A model generated the notes under the pieces. It was not told the origin of the DNA. It saw nothing but the letters and a program-made list of their open reading frames with translations, and made no database searches. A DNA stretch of 5,181 nucleotides from JADLEX01 sp964586775 (GTDB lineage Bacteria > Lernaellota > Lernaellaia > JACKCT01). Below are positions 1 through 4,982 of the stretch, piece after piece. Numbering within the stretch: the stretch's first letter is position 1; the number at the start of each line of letters is the position of its first letter. Where the stretch lies: the NCBI GenBank assembly GCA_964586775.1, contig CAZPJD010000219.1, positions 1 through 5,181 of the forward strand, in the 5' to 3' direction. A program made the position numbers and the translations under genes.

Positions 1-1241
1 AGCCGGCCGACCCGCGATAGGTCGTAGCGCTCGGCGTTGAAGAAGAGGTTGTTGAAGAGCGTCGTCGCGGTGTCCACCGTGGGCGGATCGCCCGGGCGAA
101 GCCGCTTGTAGATCTCGATCATCGCCTCGAGCGGCGTGTTGGTCTTGTCCTGGATCAGGGTGTCGCGCAGCGACGTGGAGATGCGCGTGGTGCCGGTGTG
201 CAGCACGACGAACTCGCCCACGCCCCGTTCGCGCATCTCGGCGATCAATTCGGGCGTGACTTCCTGGCTGATTTCGCCGACGACCTCGCCGGTCTTCAGG
301 TCGACCACGTCCTCGCCCAGGTACATGCCCGACACGTCGTCGTCGCCGAGCAGCACGTCCTTGATGCTCGAGCGGGTCATCTTCATGACGGCGCCCTGCG
401 TGACGCGCTTGTTCTTTTTCACGAAGACCGTGTCGCCGTGCACGATGTCGAAGGGCGCGATCAGGCCCTGGAACCACTCGGGAACGAACTGCATCTTCGC
501 CTGGCTGTCGGGGAGCAGCTTGACCGAGAGTTTCTTGTAGTAGCGGTTGTAGTAGGCCGCGAGAATTTCGTCGGCCGTGTAGCCCAGCGCCTTGAGCAGG
601 ATCGTCGCGGGCATCTTGCGGCGGCGATCGATGCGCACGTGCAGGATGTCCTTGGTGTCGAACTCGAAGTCGAGCCACGACCCGCGATAGGGAATCACGC
701 GGGCGTTGTACAGCAGCTTGCCCGAGATGTGCGTGCGACCCTTGTCGTGGTCGAAGAACACGCCGGGGCTGCGGTGGAGCTGGCTGACGATGACGCGCTC
801 GGTGCCGTTCACGATGAACGTGCCGCTGTCGGTCATGAGCGGGATGTCGCCGAAGTAGACCTCCTGCTCCTTGATGTCGCGGATGTCCTGCCGCCCGGTT
901 TCGTCGTCGGTGTCCCACACGACGAGGCGGATGACGACCTTGAACGGCGCGGCGTAGGTCATGCCGCGCTGCATGCATTCCTTGACGTCGTACTTCGGCT
1001 TTTCGAGCTTGTAGCAGACGAACTCGAGGCTGGAGGTGCCGGAGAAGTCCTTGATGGGGAAGATCGAGGAAAAGACGCCCTGCAGCCCGAGTTGTTCGCG
1101 CTCCGCGATCGCAACGTCGGCCTGCAAAAAGCGGTCGTAGGACCGTTTCTGAATGTCGATCAGATTCGGGATGTCGATGATCTTCCGGATCCGGGAATAG
1201 GTCTTGCGGTAGCGTTTCACGCTGCCCAACGACACGGCCAT
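1..1241 (-). CDS. rpoB: DNA-directed RNA polymerase subunit beta, N-terminal 413 residues (partial)
   Basis: Beta subunit of RNA polymerase. It forms one side of the active-site cleft and binds the nascent RNA-DNA hybrid. The frame is open from the ATG at 1241 to the left edge and gives 413 codons of a protein usually near 1350 residues. It begins MAVSLGSVKRYRK. It carries the motif NGTERVIVSQLHRSPGVFF at residues 145-163, in the protrusion region, and DIPNLIDIQKRSYDRFL near residues 23-39. It ends in RYDLSRVGR, the equivalent of the E. coli segment near residue 400, so protrusion and lobe are present. The rifampicin-binding region and catalytic parts lie outside the window. A Shine-Dalgarno GGAAGGGG sits 8 nt before the ATG. 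It is the last gene of the ribosomal protein run here; rpoC is expected beyond the edge. The wording of conserved blocks (for example KRLRPGDPPTVDTATTLFNN) suggests a deltaproteobacterial lineage. No frameshift or internal stop was seen in the parts I translated. Confidence 0.98.
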   Translation of the reverse strand, partial: MAVSLGSVKRYRKTYSRIRKIIDIPNLIDIQKRSYDRFLQADVAIAEREQLGLQGVFSSIFPIKDFSGTSSLEFVCYKLEKPKYDVKECMQRGMTYAAPFKVVIRLVVWDTDDETGRQDIRDIKEQEVYFGDIPLMTDSGTFIVNGTERVIVSQLHRSPGVFFDHDKGRTHISGKLLYNARVIPYRGSWLDFEFDTKDILHVRIDRRRKMPATILLKALGYTADEILAAYYNRYYKKLSVKLLPDSQAKMQFVPEWFQGLIAPFDIVHGDTVFVKKNKRVTQGAVMKMTRSSIKDVLLGDDDVSGMYLGEDVVDLKTGEVVGEISQEVTPELIAEMRERGVGEFVVLHTGTTRISTSLRDTLIQDKTNTPLEAMIEIYKRLRPGDPPTVDTATTLFNNLFFNAERYDLSRVGR

Positions 1242-1277
1242 TCGGTACACCCCTTCCGCGTTGGAACCTGGCTCTTG

Positions 1278-1307
1278 GCCATCGCCCGGCTCCGGCCGGG
1301 CATCGGC
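1278..1307 (-). promoter_or_regulatory. hairpin upstream of rpoB with a symmetric GAT/GAT internal loop
   Basis: The minus-strand RNA reads GCC, GAU, GCCCGGC, CGGA, GCCGGGC, GAU, GGC. This gives a perfect 7-bp GC stem with a 4-nt loop, extended by 3 bp across a 3x3 internal loop. No U tract follows, so it is not a normal intrinsic terminator. It lies about 20 nt before the rpoB Shine-Dalgarno. It may be an RNA processing site or mRNA stabiliser between rplL and rpoB; the role is inferred. Confidence 0.5.
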
Positions 1308-1323
1308 TCTCGCAAACGGCTCA

Positions 1324-1347
1324 GGCGGACCGCGCATGCGGCCCGCC
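1324..1347 (-). promoter_or_regulatory. 10-bp GC hairpin just after rplL, possible attenuator or processing site
   Basis: The RNA GGCGGGCCGC, loop AUGC, GCGGUCCGCC pairs over 10 bp with a single G-U wobble. It starts 18 nt after the rplL stop codon. The following RNA is UGAGCCGUUUGCG, with only three consecutive U, so full Rho-independent termination is unlikely. Partial read-through or pausing, or protection of the rplL 3' end, is possible. Position matches the E. coli rplL-rpoB attenuator region, but the sequence itself is not known to me. Confidence 0.5.
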
Positions 1348-1365
1348 CGGCGATGACTTTCGGAA

Positions 1366-1752
1366 TTACTTCACGTCGACCTTGCCGCCGGCGGCCTCGA
1401 TCTTCTTCTTGATGTCCTCGGCCTCGGCCTTGGAGATGCCTTCCTTGACCGGCTTGGGCGGATTGTCCACGAGGTCCTTGGCTTCCTTCAGCCCGAGACC
1501 CGTGATCGCGCGCACTTCCTTGATGACGGAGATCTTCTGCGCGCCGGCGTCGGTGAGAATGACGTCGAATTCCGTCTTCTCCTCGACCGGAGCCGCCTCG
1601 GCGGCGCCGCCCGCGGGCATCGCGCCCATCATCACCGGCGCGGCCGCCGTCACGCCCCAGCGCTCTTCGAGCGTCTTGACGAGCTCGGAGATCTGGAGCG
1701 CGTTCAGGGTGTCGAGGTACTTGAGAACGTCGTCCATCGTCAGATCGGCCAT
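1366..1752 (-). CDS. rplL: 50S ribosomal protein L7/L12
   Basis: Stalk protein of the large subunit. Several dimers hang on L10 and recruit and stimulate translational GTPases (EF-Tu, EF-G, IF2, RF3). The product is 128 residues, close to the usual 120-130. The N-terminal dimerisation and L10-binding domain covers about 1-34 (MADLTMDDVLKYLDTLNALQ). A flexible hinge at about 35-58 is rich in Ala and Gly and unusually contains three Met (VMMGAMPAGG). The C-terminal factor-binding domain covers 59-128, with the signature IKEVRAITGLGLKEAKDLV. I place the start at the ATG at 1752, because AAGGAG at 1762-1767 lies 9 nt upstream. A GTG two codons earlier (1758) is only 3 nt from that site, too close. 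It follows rplJ across a low-complexity spacer and precedes rpoB. Confidence 0.98.
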   Translation of the reverse strand: MADLTMDDVLKYLDTLNALQISELVKTLEERWGVTAAAPVMMGAMPAGGAAEAAPVEEKTEFDVILTDAGAQKISVIKEVRAITGLGLKEAKDLVDNPPKPVKEGISKAEAEDIKKKIEAAGGKVDVK

Positions 1753-1839
1753 GTTCACTCACTCCTTGTCGCGATATCGATTCGCGTTGCGTTTCGTGTT
1801 GCGTTGCGTGTCGTTGCGTTTCGTCGGCGACGGGTCGCG
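1753..1839 (-). other. rplJ-rplL spacer
   Basis: This 87-nt spacer holds the U-free repeat tract described separately, then a short weak palindromic patch (GCGA...TCGC), then the strong Shine-Dalgarno AAGGAG for rplL. I see no promoter and no terminator. Transcription from rplJ into rplL is presumably continuous. Confidence 0.55.
1781..1829 (-). repeat. U-free imperfect pentamer repeat (CAACG/AAACG) in the rplL leader
   Basis: The minus-strand RNA has no U over 49 nt and is built from near-repeats of CAACG, AAACG and ACACG. A perfect 13-bp direct repeat, ACGAAACGCAACG on the minus strand, occurs at 1812-1824 and 1785-1797, a 27-nt period. With no U and little G-C self-complementarity it should be nearly unstructured. 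It lies directly upstream of the rplL ribosome binding site, so it could act as an open ribosome landing stretch. That role is inferred. It may also simply be a slippage-prone repeat. Confidence 0.7.
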
Positions 1840-2373
1840 TTACGCGGCCTGCGCCAGCTTGTCCTTGCGCGCGGAAAGAACATTGAGCAGGCTCCGCGGC
1901 GCGGCGACGAGCACCTGCACGAACTTGGTGTGCGGGGCTTTGAACACCGCCAGCAGTTGCGCGCGCAGCTCGTCCTTGGTCGGCATGGTGGCGAGCGCCT
2001 TCACCTGATCTCCGGTGATGACCTTGCCGCCCAGAACGCCGCCTTGCACCTGGAACTTCTCGAAGTCCTTCGCGAACTTCACCAGCACCTTGGCCGGTCC
2101 CACCAGATCCTCGCCGCAGGCGAGAAACGCGTTGGGTCCGGAGAGTTTCTGAAACAGGGGAGCCGACGCGGTGCCCGCCGACGCGATCTTCGCCAGGGTG
2201 TTTTTCACCACGGCGAGATACGTGCCTTCGACCTTCTCGATCTCCCGGCGGATGGTGTTGATCTGACTCACCTTCAGGCCCGTGAAACCGAGCCGGACGA
2301 CGAGCTGCGCACCTTCGAGTTTTCCGCGAAACTCACCGACGATGCCTTCCTTTGTAGCGCGATCCAAACCCAA
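1840..2373 (-). CDS. rplJ: 50S ribosomal protein L10
   Basis: Stalk base protein that anchors L7/L12 dimers to 23S rRNA next to L11; with L12 it also represses its own mRNA in known systems. The product is 177 residues, against 165 in E. coli. The N-terminal rRNA-binding domain includes VVKNTLAKIA. The C-terminal helix has three 11-residue units at 140-150, 151-161 and 162-172 (LLAVFKAPHTK, FVQVLVAAPRS, LLNVLSARKDK), so three L12 dimers are predicted. The start is a TTG at 2373, chosen because AAAGGAGG at 2380-2387 lies 6 nt upstream, the product starts MGLDRATKEGIVGEF as in homologues (E. coli MALNLQDKQAIVAEV), and no in-frame ATG lies nearby. The leader before it carries a candidate L10 autoregulatory RNA. 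Confidence 0.97.
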   Translation of the reverse strand: MGLDRATKEGIVGEFRGKLEGAQLVVRLGFTGLKVSQINTIRREIEKVEGTYLAVVKNTLAKIASAGTASAPLFQKLSGPNAFLACGEDLVGPAKVLVKFAKDFEKFQVQGGVLGGKVITGDQVKALATMPTKDELRAQLLAVFKAPHTKFVQVLVAAPRSLLNVLSARKDKLAQAA

Positions 2374-2379
2374 TGAGGT

Positions 2380-2387
2380 CCTCCTTT
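2380..2387 (-). promoter_or_regulatory. strong Shine-Dalgarno for the TTG start of rplJ
   Basis: AAAGGAGG on the minus strand, 6 nt before the TTG, is the strongest ribosome binding site in the window and decides the start codon. The segment CGGTGA at 2387-2392, overlapping its first base, is complementary to TCACCG (minus strand, 2421-2426). A 6-bp hairpin next to the site is therefore possible; whether it blocks initiation is unknown. Confidence 0.8.
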
Positions 2388-2485
2388 CACCGAGTCGACC
2401 GGAATTGTGGGTCCCGGCCCCGGTGAGGTGCCCAACGGGGGAAAGCCCGTCGATCCGATACGAAACGCGACGCGATCCGAATCAT

Positions 2486-2569
2486 GACACCGTCTCCGCA
2501 GGCCGAGGCGAATCGATTAAGCCCTTGCGGGCGCCTTGCTTCTTCGACGTGCGCGACCGCCTCGCGGCG
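2486..2569 (-). ncRNA. candidate ribosomal protein L10 leader (autoregulatory mRNA element)
   Basis: In the rplA-rplJ gap, the minus-strand RNA has an outer stem CACGUC (2546-2551) pairing with GAC-G-GUG (2488-2494, one bulged G). Inside are GAAGAAGCAAGG and then the hairpin GCCC-GCAA-GGGC at 2521-2532 with a GNRA loop. UUAAU follows, then CCUGCGGAG, which can pair with GCAAGG around a bulged A. From memory this resembles the conserved L10 leader pattern (AGACAGCAGG, hairpin, UUAAU, CCUGCCGAG). Relative to that pattern there is an insertion of about 12 nt (near 2503-2515) after UUAAU. Just upstream, 2558-2569 forms CGCC-GCGA-GGCG. Known L10 leaders bind the L10-L12 complex to repress rplJL. 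Placement supports this; the exact fold needs covariance testing. Confidence 0.6.
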
Positions 2570-2589
2570 ATCCGCGCGCTGATGGCGAA

Positions 2590-3294
2590 TTATTTCACCT
2601 CGATGATGGACGAGGGATCGACCTTGATCCCCGGGCCCATCGTCGTGGAGATGGCAATGTTCTTCAGGTACGTGCCCTTGCTGGTGGCCGGCTTGAGCCT
2701 GATGACCATGTCGAGCAGCGCCTGGAAGTTCTCGCGCAGCGCGTCCTCGGAGAAGCTCTTCTTCCCGATCGGCGCGTGGAGGTTTCCCGCTTTGTCGACG
2801 CGGAACTCAATCTTGCCCTTCTTGAACGCGTTCACCGCGTCGCGCACGTCGAAGGTGACCGTGCCCAGCTTGGGGTTCGGCATCATGCCGCGCGGTCCCA
2901 GCGTGCGGCCGAGCTTCGCGATCGATCCCATCATGTCGGGCGTCGCCACAACCTTGTCGAACGCGAGCCAACCCTCGTCGAGGATCTTCTTCACGTAGTC
3001 CTCGGCGCCGACGAAGTCCGCCCCGGCGTCCTCGGCCTCCTTGGCCTTGTCGCCCTTGGCGAACACCAGCACGCGCAGCGTCTTTCCGGTGCCGTGCGGC
3101 AACACGGCGCTGCCGCGCACCATCTGGTCCGCGTGTTTGGGGTTCACGCCGAGCCGCAGCGCGACGTCGATCGTCTCGTCGAACTTCGCCGTGCCCGTCT
3201 GCTTGACGAGCGCAACGGCCTGCTCAACCGAGTAGCGCGCGTCGCCGTCCCGCTTCGCGGCGGCTTCCCGAAATTTCTTCCCGTGAGTACGCAT
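2590..3294 (-). CDS. rplA: 50S ribosomal protein L1
   Basis: Forms the mobile L1 stalk that helps release deacylated tRNA from the E site. In known operons it is also a translational repressor of rplK-rplA through a 23S-like site in the mRNA. The product is 234 residues, identical in length to E. coli L1. Visible features are FDETIDVALRLGVNPKHADQ at about 38-57 in the RNA-binding domain, and the family signature around 125-147 (KLGRTLGPRGMMPNPKLGTV). The C-terminal part, GTYLKNIAISTTMGPGIKVD, is also typical. The ATG at 3294 is the natural start (MRTHGKKFREA). AAGGA lies 11 nt upstream, a slightly long spacing, with a GGGAAG closer in. The gene follows rplK by 27 nt, so translational coupling is likely. 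Confidence 0.98.
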   Translation of the reverse strand: MRTHGKKFREAAAKRDGDARYSVEQAVALVKQTGTAKFDETIDVALRLGVNPKHADQMVRGSAVLPHGTGKTLRVLVFAKGDKAKEAEDAGADFVGAEDYVKKILDEGWLAFDKVVATPDMMGSIAKLGRTLGPRGMMPNPKLGTVTFDVRDAVNAFKKGKIEFRVDKAGNLHAPIGKKSFSEDALRENFQALLDMVIRLKPATSKGTYLKNIAISTTMGPGIKVDPSSIIEVK

Positions 3295-3321
3295 CTTCTT
3301 CCCGATCCTTCAGGCCCGCGG

Positions 3322-3750
3322 TTATCCTTCGACGATTTCGATCCCCATGCTCCGCGCGGTCCCCGCAACAACCCTGGAGGCCTGATCCAGGTCGTTGGTG
3401 TTCAGATCCGGCAGTTTGAGCTTGGCGATCTCCCGCACTTGCGCCCATGTCACCTGGCCGACCTTGTCCCGGTTCGGCACACCCGCGCCCTTTTCCACCT
3501 TCGCCGCCTTTTTCAGCAGCACCGCCGCCGGCGGGCTTTTTTCGACGAACGTGAATGAGCGATCCGCATACACCGTGATGACCACGGGGATGATCATCCC
3601 CTCCTGGCTCGCGGTGCGCGCGTTGAACTGCTTGCAAAACTCCATGATGTTCACGCCGTGCTGACCCAGCGCCGGACCGACCGGCGGCGAAGGCGTGGCC
3701 TTACCGGCGGGGCACTGGAGCTTCACCTGCGCAACGACTTTCTTGGCCAT
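3322..3750 (-). CDS. rplK: 50S ribosomal protein L11
   Basis: Binds the GTPase-associated centre of 23S rRNA with L10 and is needed for RelA sensing of uncharged tRNA and for thiostrepton action in known bacteria. The product is 142 residues, the same as E. coli. The N-terminal domain contains PPVGPALGQHGVNIMEFCK at 22-40, with the proline-bearing helix that thiostrepton contacts. The C-terminal rRNA-binding domain runs from about 73 and ends ARSMGIEIVEG. The ATG at 3750 has AAAGGA 8 nt upstream. It is the first gene after a probable terminator behind nusG, consistent with an rplKAJL-rpoBC unit. In E. coli L1 represses this gene; here I could not identify the L1 site with confidence. Confidence 0.98.
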   Translation of the reverse strand: MAKKVVAQVKLQCPAGKATPSPPVGPALGQHGVNIMEFCKQFNARTASQEGMIIPVVITVYADRSFTFVEKSPPAAVLLKKAAKVEKGAGVPNRDKVGQVTWAQVREIAKLKLPDLNTNDLDQASRVVAGTARSMGIEIVEG

Positions 3751-3771
3751 GGCAACCGTCCTTTATCCGTA

Positions 3772-3787
3772 TCCCGAAACGCCGGGA
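3772..3787 (-). promoter_or_regulatory. small hairpin in the rplK leader, possible L1-binding site
   Basis: The RNA UCCCG, loop GCGUUU, CGGGA gives a 5-bp stem. It can be extended by CG on the 5' side and UACG on the 3' side with a 2-nt bulge. It sits just upstream of the rplK Shine-Dalgarno, where L1 operon repression sites lie in other bacteria. An asymmetric bulge is compatible with such a site, but the conserved L1-contact bases are not clearly present, so this is a weak call. Confidence 0.25.
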
Positions 3788-3801
3788 CGTCTTGCTCTCT
3801 C

Positions 3802-3821
3802 AAAAACGCGGCTCGCGCCGC
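3802..3821 (-). terminator. probable intrinsic terminator after nusG
   Basis: Immediately after the nusG TGA, the RNA reads GCGGC-GCGA-GCCGC followed by GUUUUUG. This is a 5-bp all-GC stem with a GNRA tetraloop and a U5 tract, the only such combination I found in the window. It separates secE-nusG from rplK, where many bacteria split the cluster into two operons. The stem is short and one G separates it from the U tract, so partial termination is quite possible. Confidence 0.6.
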
Positions 3822-4361
3822 TCAGGTCTTCTCGACCTGATAAAAATCCAGTTCGACCGGCGTGGCGCGACCGAAGATCGACACCATCACGCGCAGCTTC
3901 GACTTGTCGGGACGCACTTCCTCGACCACGCCGGTGAAGTTCGCGAAGGGGCCCGACATGACGCGGACGTTTTCGCCCTTCTCGAATTCGATCTTGGGCT
4001 TCGGCCGCAGGGTGCCCTCGTTGATCTTCTGCGTGATCCGGTCGACGTCCTCCTCGGGGATCGGGGTCGGGTGCTGCGTCCCGCCCACGAAGCCCGTGAT
4101 CTTCGGCGTGCTCTTCACGAGGTGCCACGATTCCTCGGTCAGGATCATCTTCACGAGGATGTAGCCCGGAAAGAACTTGCGCGACGTGGTGCGGCGCTGT
4201 CCGCCGACCACCTCGACGACCTGTTCCGAAGGGATGAGGACCTGACCGATCAGGTCGCTCAGCTTCATCAATTTGGCCCGTTCTTCCAGCGACTGCTTGG
4301 CCTTGGCCTCGTAGCCGGAATACGTGTGGACCACGTACCACTTCATCTCACCGCCGCCCAT
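3822..4361 (-). CDS. nusG: transcription termination/antitermination factor NusG
   Basis: General elongation factor. Its N-terminal domain binds RNA polymerase across the cleft, and its KOW domain contacts Rho or ribosomal protein S10. The product is 179 residues (E. coli 181). The N-terminal domain has MKWYVVHTYSGYEAKA at 6-21 and RKFFPGYILVKM at 61-72. The KOW domain begins near 128 (GENVRVMSGPFANFTGVVEE). I chose the ATG at 4361, because GGGGAG at 4367-4372 is 5 nt upstream. This adds MGGGE before the usual MKWYVVHTYSG. An ATG at residue 6 is the alternative but has only a poor GGTGAG directly against it. It lies 24 nt after secE, the usual pair, and is followed at once by a terminator-like hairpin. 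Confidence 0.97.
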   Translation of the reverse strand: MGGGEMKWYVVHTYSGYEAKAKQSLEERAKLMKLSDLIGQVLIPSEQVVEVVGGQRRTTSRKFFPGYILVKMILTEESWHLVKSTPKITGFVGGTQHPTPIPEEDVDRITQKINEGTLRPKPKIEFEKGENVRVMSGPFANFTGVVEEVRPDKSKLRVMVSIFGRATPVELDFYQVEKT

Positions 4362-4385
4362 GAATGCTCCCCGCCTTCCCGGCGA

Positions 4386-4685
4386 TCACGCGAAAGCCAG
4401 ACGCATCAGCATCTGCAGGATGGAGTCGCAGAAGAACAGGTACACCGACACCATGAAGGTCAGCGCGATGATGATCCAGGTGGACGCCATCGTGTCGGCC
4501 CGCGTGGGCCACGAGACCTTTTTGAGCTCGCGACGCACGTCGGACAAAAAGTCGATGAGCTGCCGGATCGGATTGGGCTTGCCGTCGCCCGCGGCCTTCT
4601 TCTCGACCTTCTTTTCCGGCTTCTTTTCCTCTTTCTTCGCGGCTTTGACGGATTTTATCTCCGTCTTGTCGGCGGTCTCGGCCAT
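4386..4685 (-). CDS. secE: preprotein translocase subunit SecE
   Basis: Essential small subunit of the SecYEG channel in the inner membrane, clamping SecY. The product is 99 residues and is of the single-membrane-span type found in most bacteria, unlike the three-span E. coli form. Residues 1-36 are a Lys/Glu-rich cytoplasmic tail (KKEEKKPEKKVEKK). The amphipathic conserved segment is FLSDVRRELKKVSWPTRAD at 46-64. The membrane helix is about 67-86 (ASTWIIIALTFMVSVYLFF). Start choice: the ATG at 4685 has GAAGG 8 nt upstream. The ATG two codons earlier (4691) lies only 2 nt from that site. An in-frame TTG far upstream has no homologous residues. The order rpmG-secE-nusG is the classic one. Confidence 0.95.
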   Translation of the reverse strand: MAETADKTEIKSVKAAKKEEKKPEKKVEKKAAGDGKPNPIRQLIDFLSDVRRELKKVSWPTRADTMASTWIIIALTFMVSVYLFFCDSILQMLMRLAFA

Positions 4686-4808
4686 CGCCATCACCTTCTC
4701 TTCCCAAGGGCCGGGCATGCGCCCGGTTTGCGGTCTCGGGGGGAAGATCCCCTCCCACAACAGTCCCCGCCGCCCTTTCGGGCCTCGCGGGGGGCCTTCG
4801 CGTCGGGA
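4686..4808 (-). other. rpmG-secE spacer with three hairpins, no tRNA
   Basis: This 123-nt gap is where many bacteria carry tRNA-Trp, but I find no T-arm motif or cloverleaf. It holds three GC-rich inverted repeats in a row: 4765-4792, 4740-4752 (GGGGA, UCU, UCCCC) and 4711-4726 (CCGGGC, GCAU, GCCCGG). None is followed by a U tract. I see no clear sigma-70 style promoter boxes. A promoter or processing region for secE-nusG could still be here. Confidence 0.55.
4765..4792 (-). promoter_or_regulatory. strong stem-loop with GAAA tetraloop after rpmG
   Basis: The RNA CCCCGC, GAG, GCCC, GAAA, GGGC, G, GCGGGG forms a 6-bp outer stem and 4-bp inner stem with a 3x1 internal loop and a GNRA tetraloop. 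It begins 16 nt after the rpmG stop. The next bases are ACUGUUGUGGG, so it lacks the U run of an intrinsic terminator. It may stabilise the tuf-rpmG 3' end or act with Rho; this is inferred. Confidence 0.5.
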
Positions 4809-4970
4809 CTACTTCACTTCCTTGTGGAGCGTGTGCTTGCGGTCGAAGCGGCAGAATTTCTGGAGCTCGACCTTCTTCTGGTTCTTTTTCTTGTTGCGCG
4901 TCGTGGTGTAGTTGCGACGCTTGCACTCGCTGCACTGAAGGGTCACGATTTCGCGCGCGCTCTTGGCCAT
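4809..4970 (-). CDS. rpmG: 50S ribosomal protein L33
   Basis: Small protein of the large subunit near the E site. Translation from the ATG at 4970 to the TAG at 4809 gives 53 residues, a normal length (about 49-55). Family features are MAKSAREIVTLQCSECKRRN at 1-20, NYTTTRNKKK at 20-29 and KHTLHKEVK at the end. The first zinc-ribbon pair is intact (C13, C16). The second knuckle reads C40-R-F-D43, with Asp where zinc-type L33 has Cys; zinc-free L33 forms have lost all four Cys. The Asp codon is GAC. GGAG at 4977-4980 lies 6 nt before the ATG. The tuf-rpmG-secE-nusG order is classic. Confidence 0.95.
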   Translation of the reverse strand: MAKSAREIVTLQCSECKRRNYTTTRNKKKNQKKVELQKFCRFDRKHTLHKEVK

Positions 4971-4982
4971 GATTCGCTCCGA

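Larger units (their letters stand above)
1242..1365 (-). other. rplL-rpoB intergenic spacer with two hairpins
   Basis: This 124-nt gap between the rplL stop and the rpoB start holds no open frame of note. It contains two strong GC-rich inverted repeats, listed separately, and then the rpoB ribosome binding site. In E. coli the equivalent gap has a partial terminator and an RNase III cut site that lower rpoB output relative to rplL. A similar role here is inferred from position and structure only. No clear promoter boxes were seen. Confidence 0.6.

Noticed and set aside
198..1412. Long plus-strand open frame of about 404 codons opposite rpoB
   Set aside because: It is antisense to a certain rpoB frame, its translation is His/Asp/Val/Leu-rich as expected for the reverse of GC-rich codons, and it shows no family motif.
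1771..1785. Near-palindrome GCGATATCGATTCGC before rplL as an operator
   Set aside because: It gives only a 4-bp stem or overlapping short palindromes, with no promoter nearby.
2451..2480. Direct repeat CGATCCGA at 2451-2458 and 2473-2480 in the rplJ leader
   Set aside because: Only 8 bp and made of common GC-rich words; could be chance. No operator-like symmetry was seen.
2536..3558. Plus-strand open frame of about 340 codons opposite rplA and rplK
   Set aside because: It spans two clear minus-strand genes and their spacer, with a composition rich in Arg, Leu and His; a shadow frame.
4686..4760. Longer SecE starting at an upstream TTG (25 extra residues)
   Set aside because: The extra residues look like translated hairpin spacer (Pro/Gly/Arg), and the ATG at 4685 has a well-placed Shine-Dalgarno.
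4692..4808. tRNA-Trp between rpmG and secE
   Set aside because: No GGTTCGAATCC-type T-arm, no CCA anticodon loop and no acceptor stem could be found on either strand.
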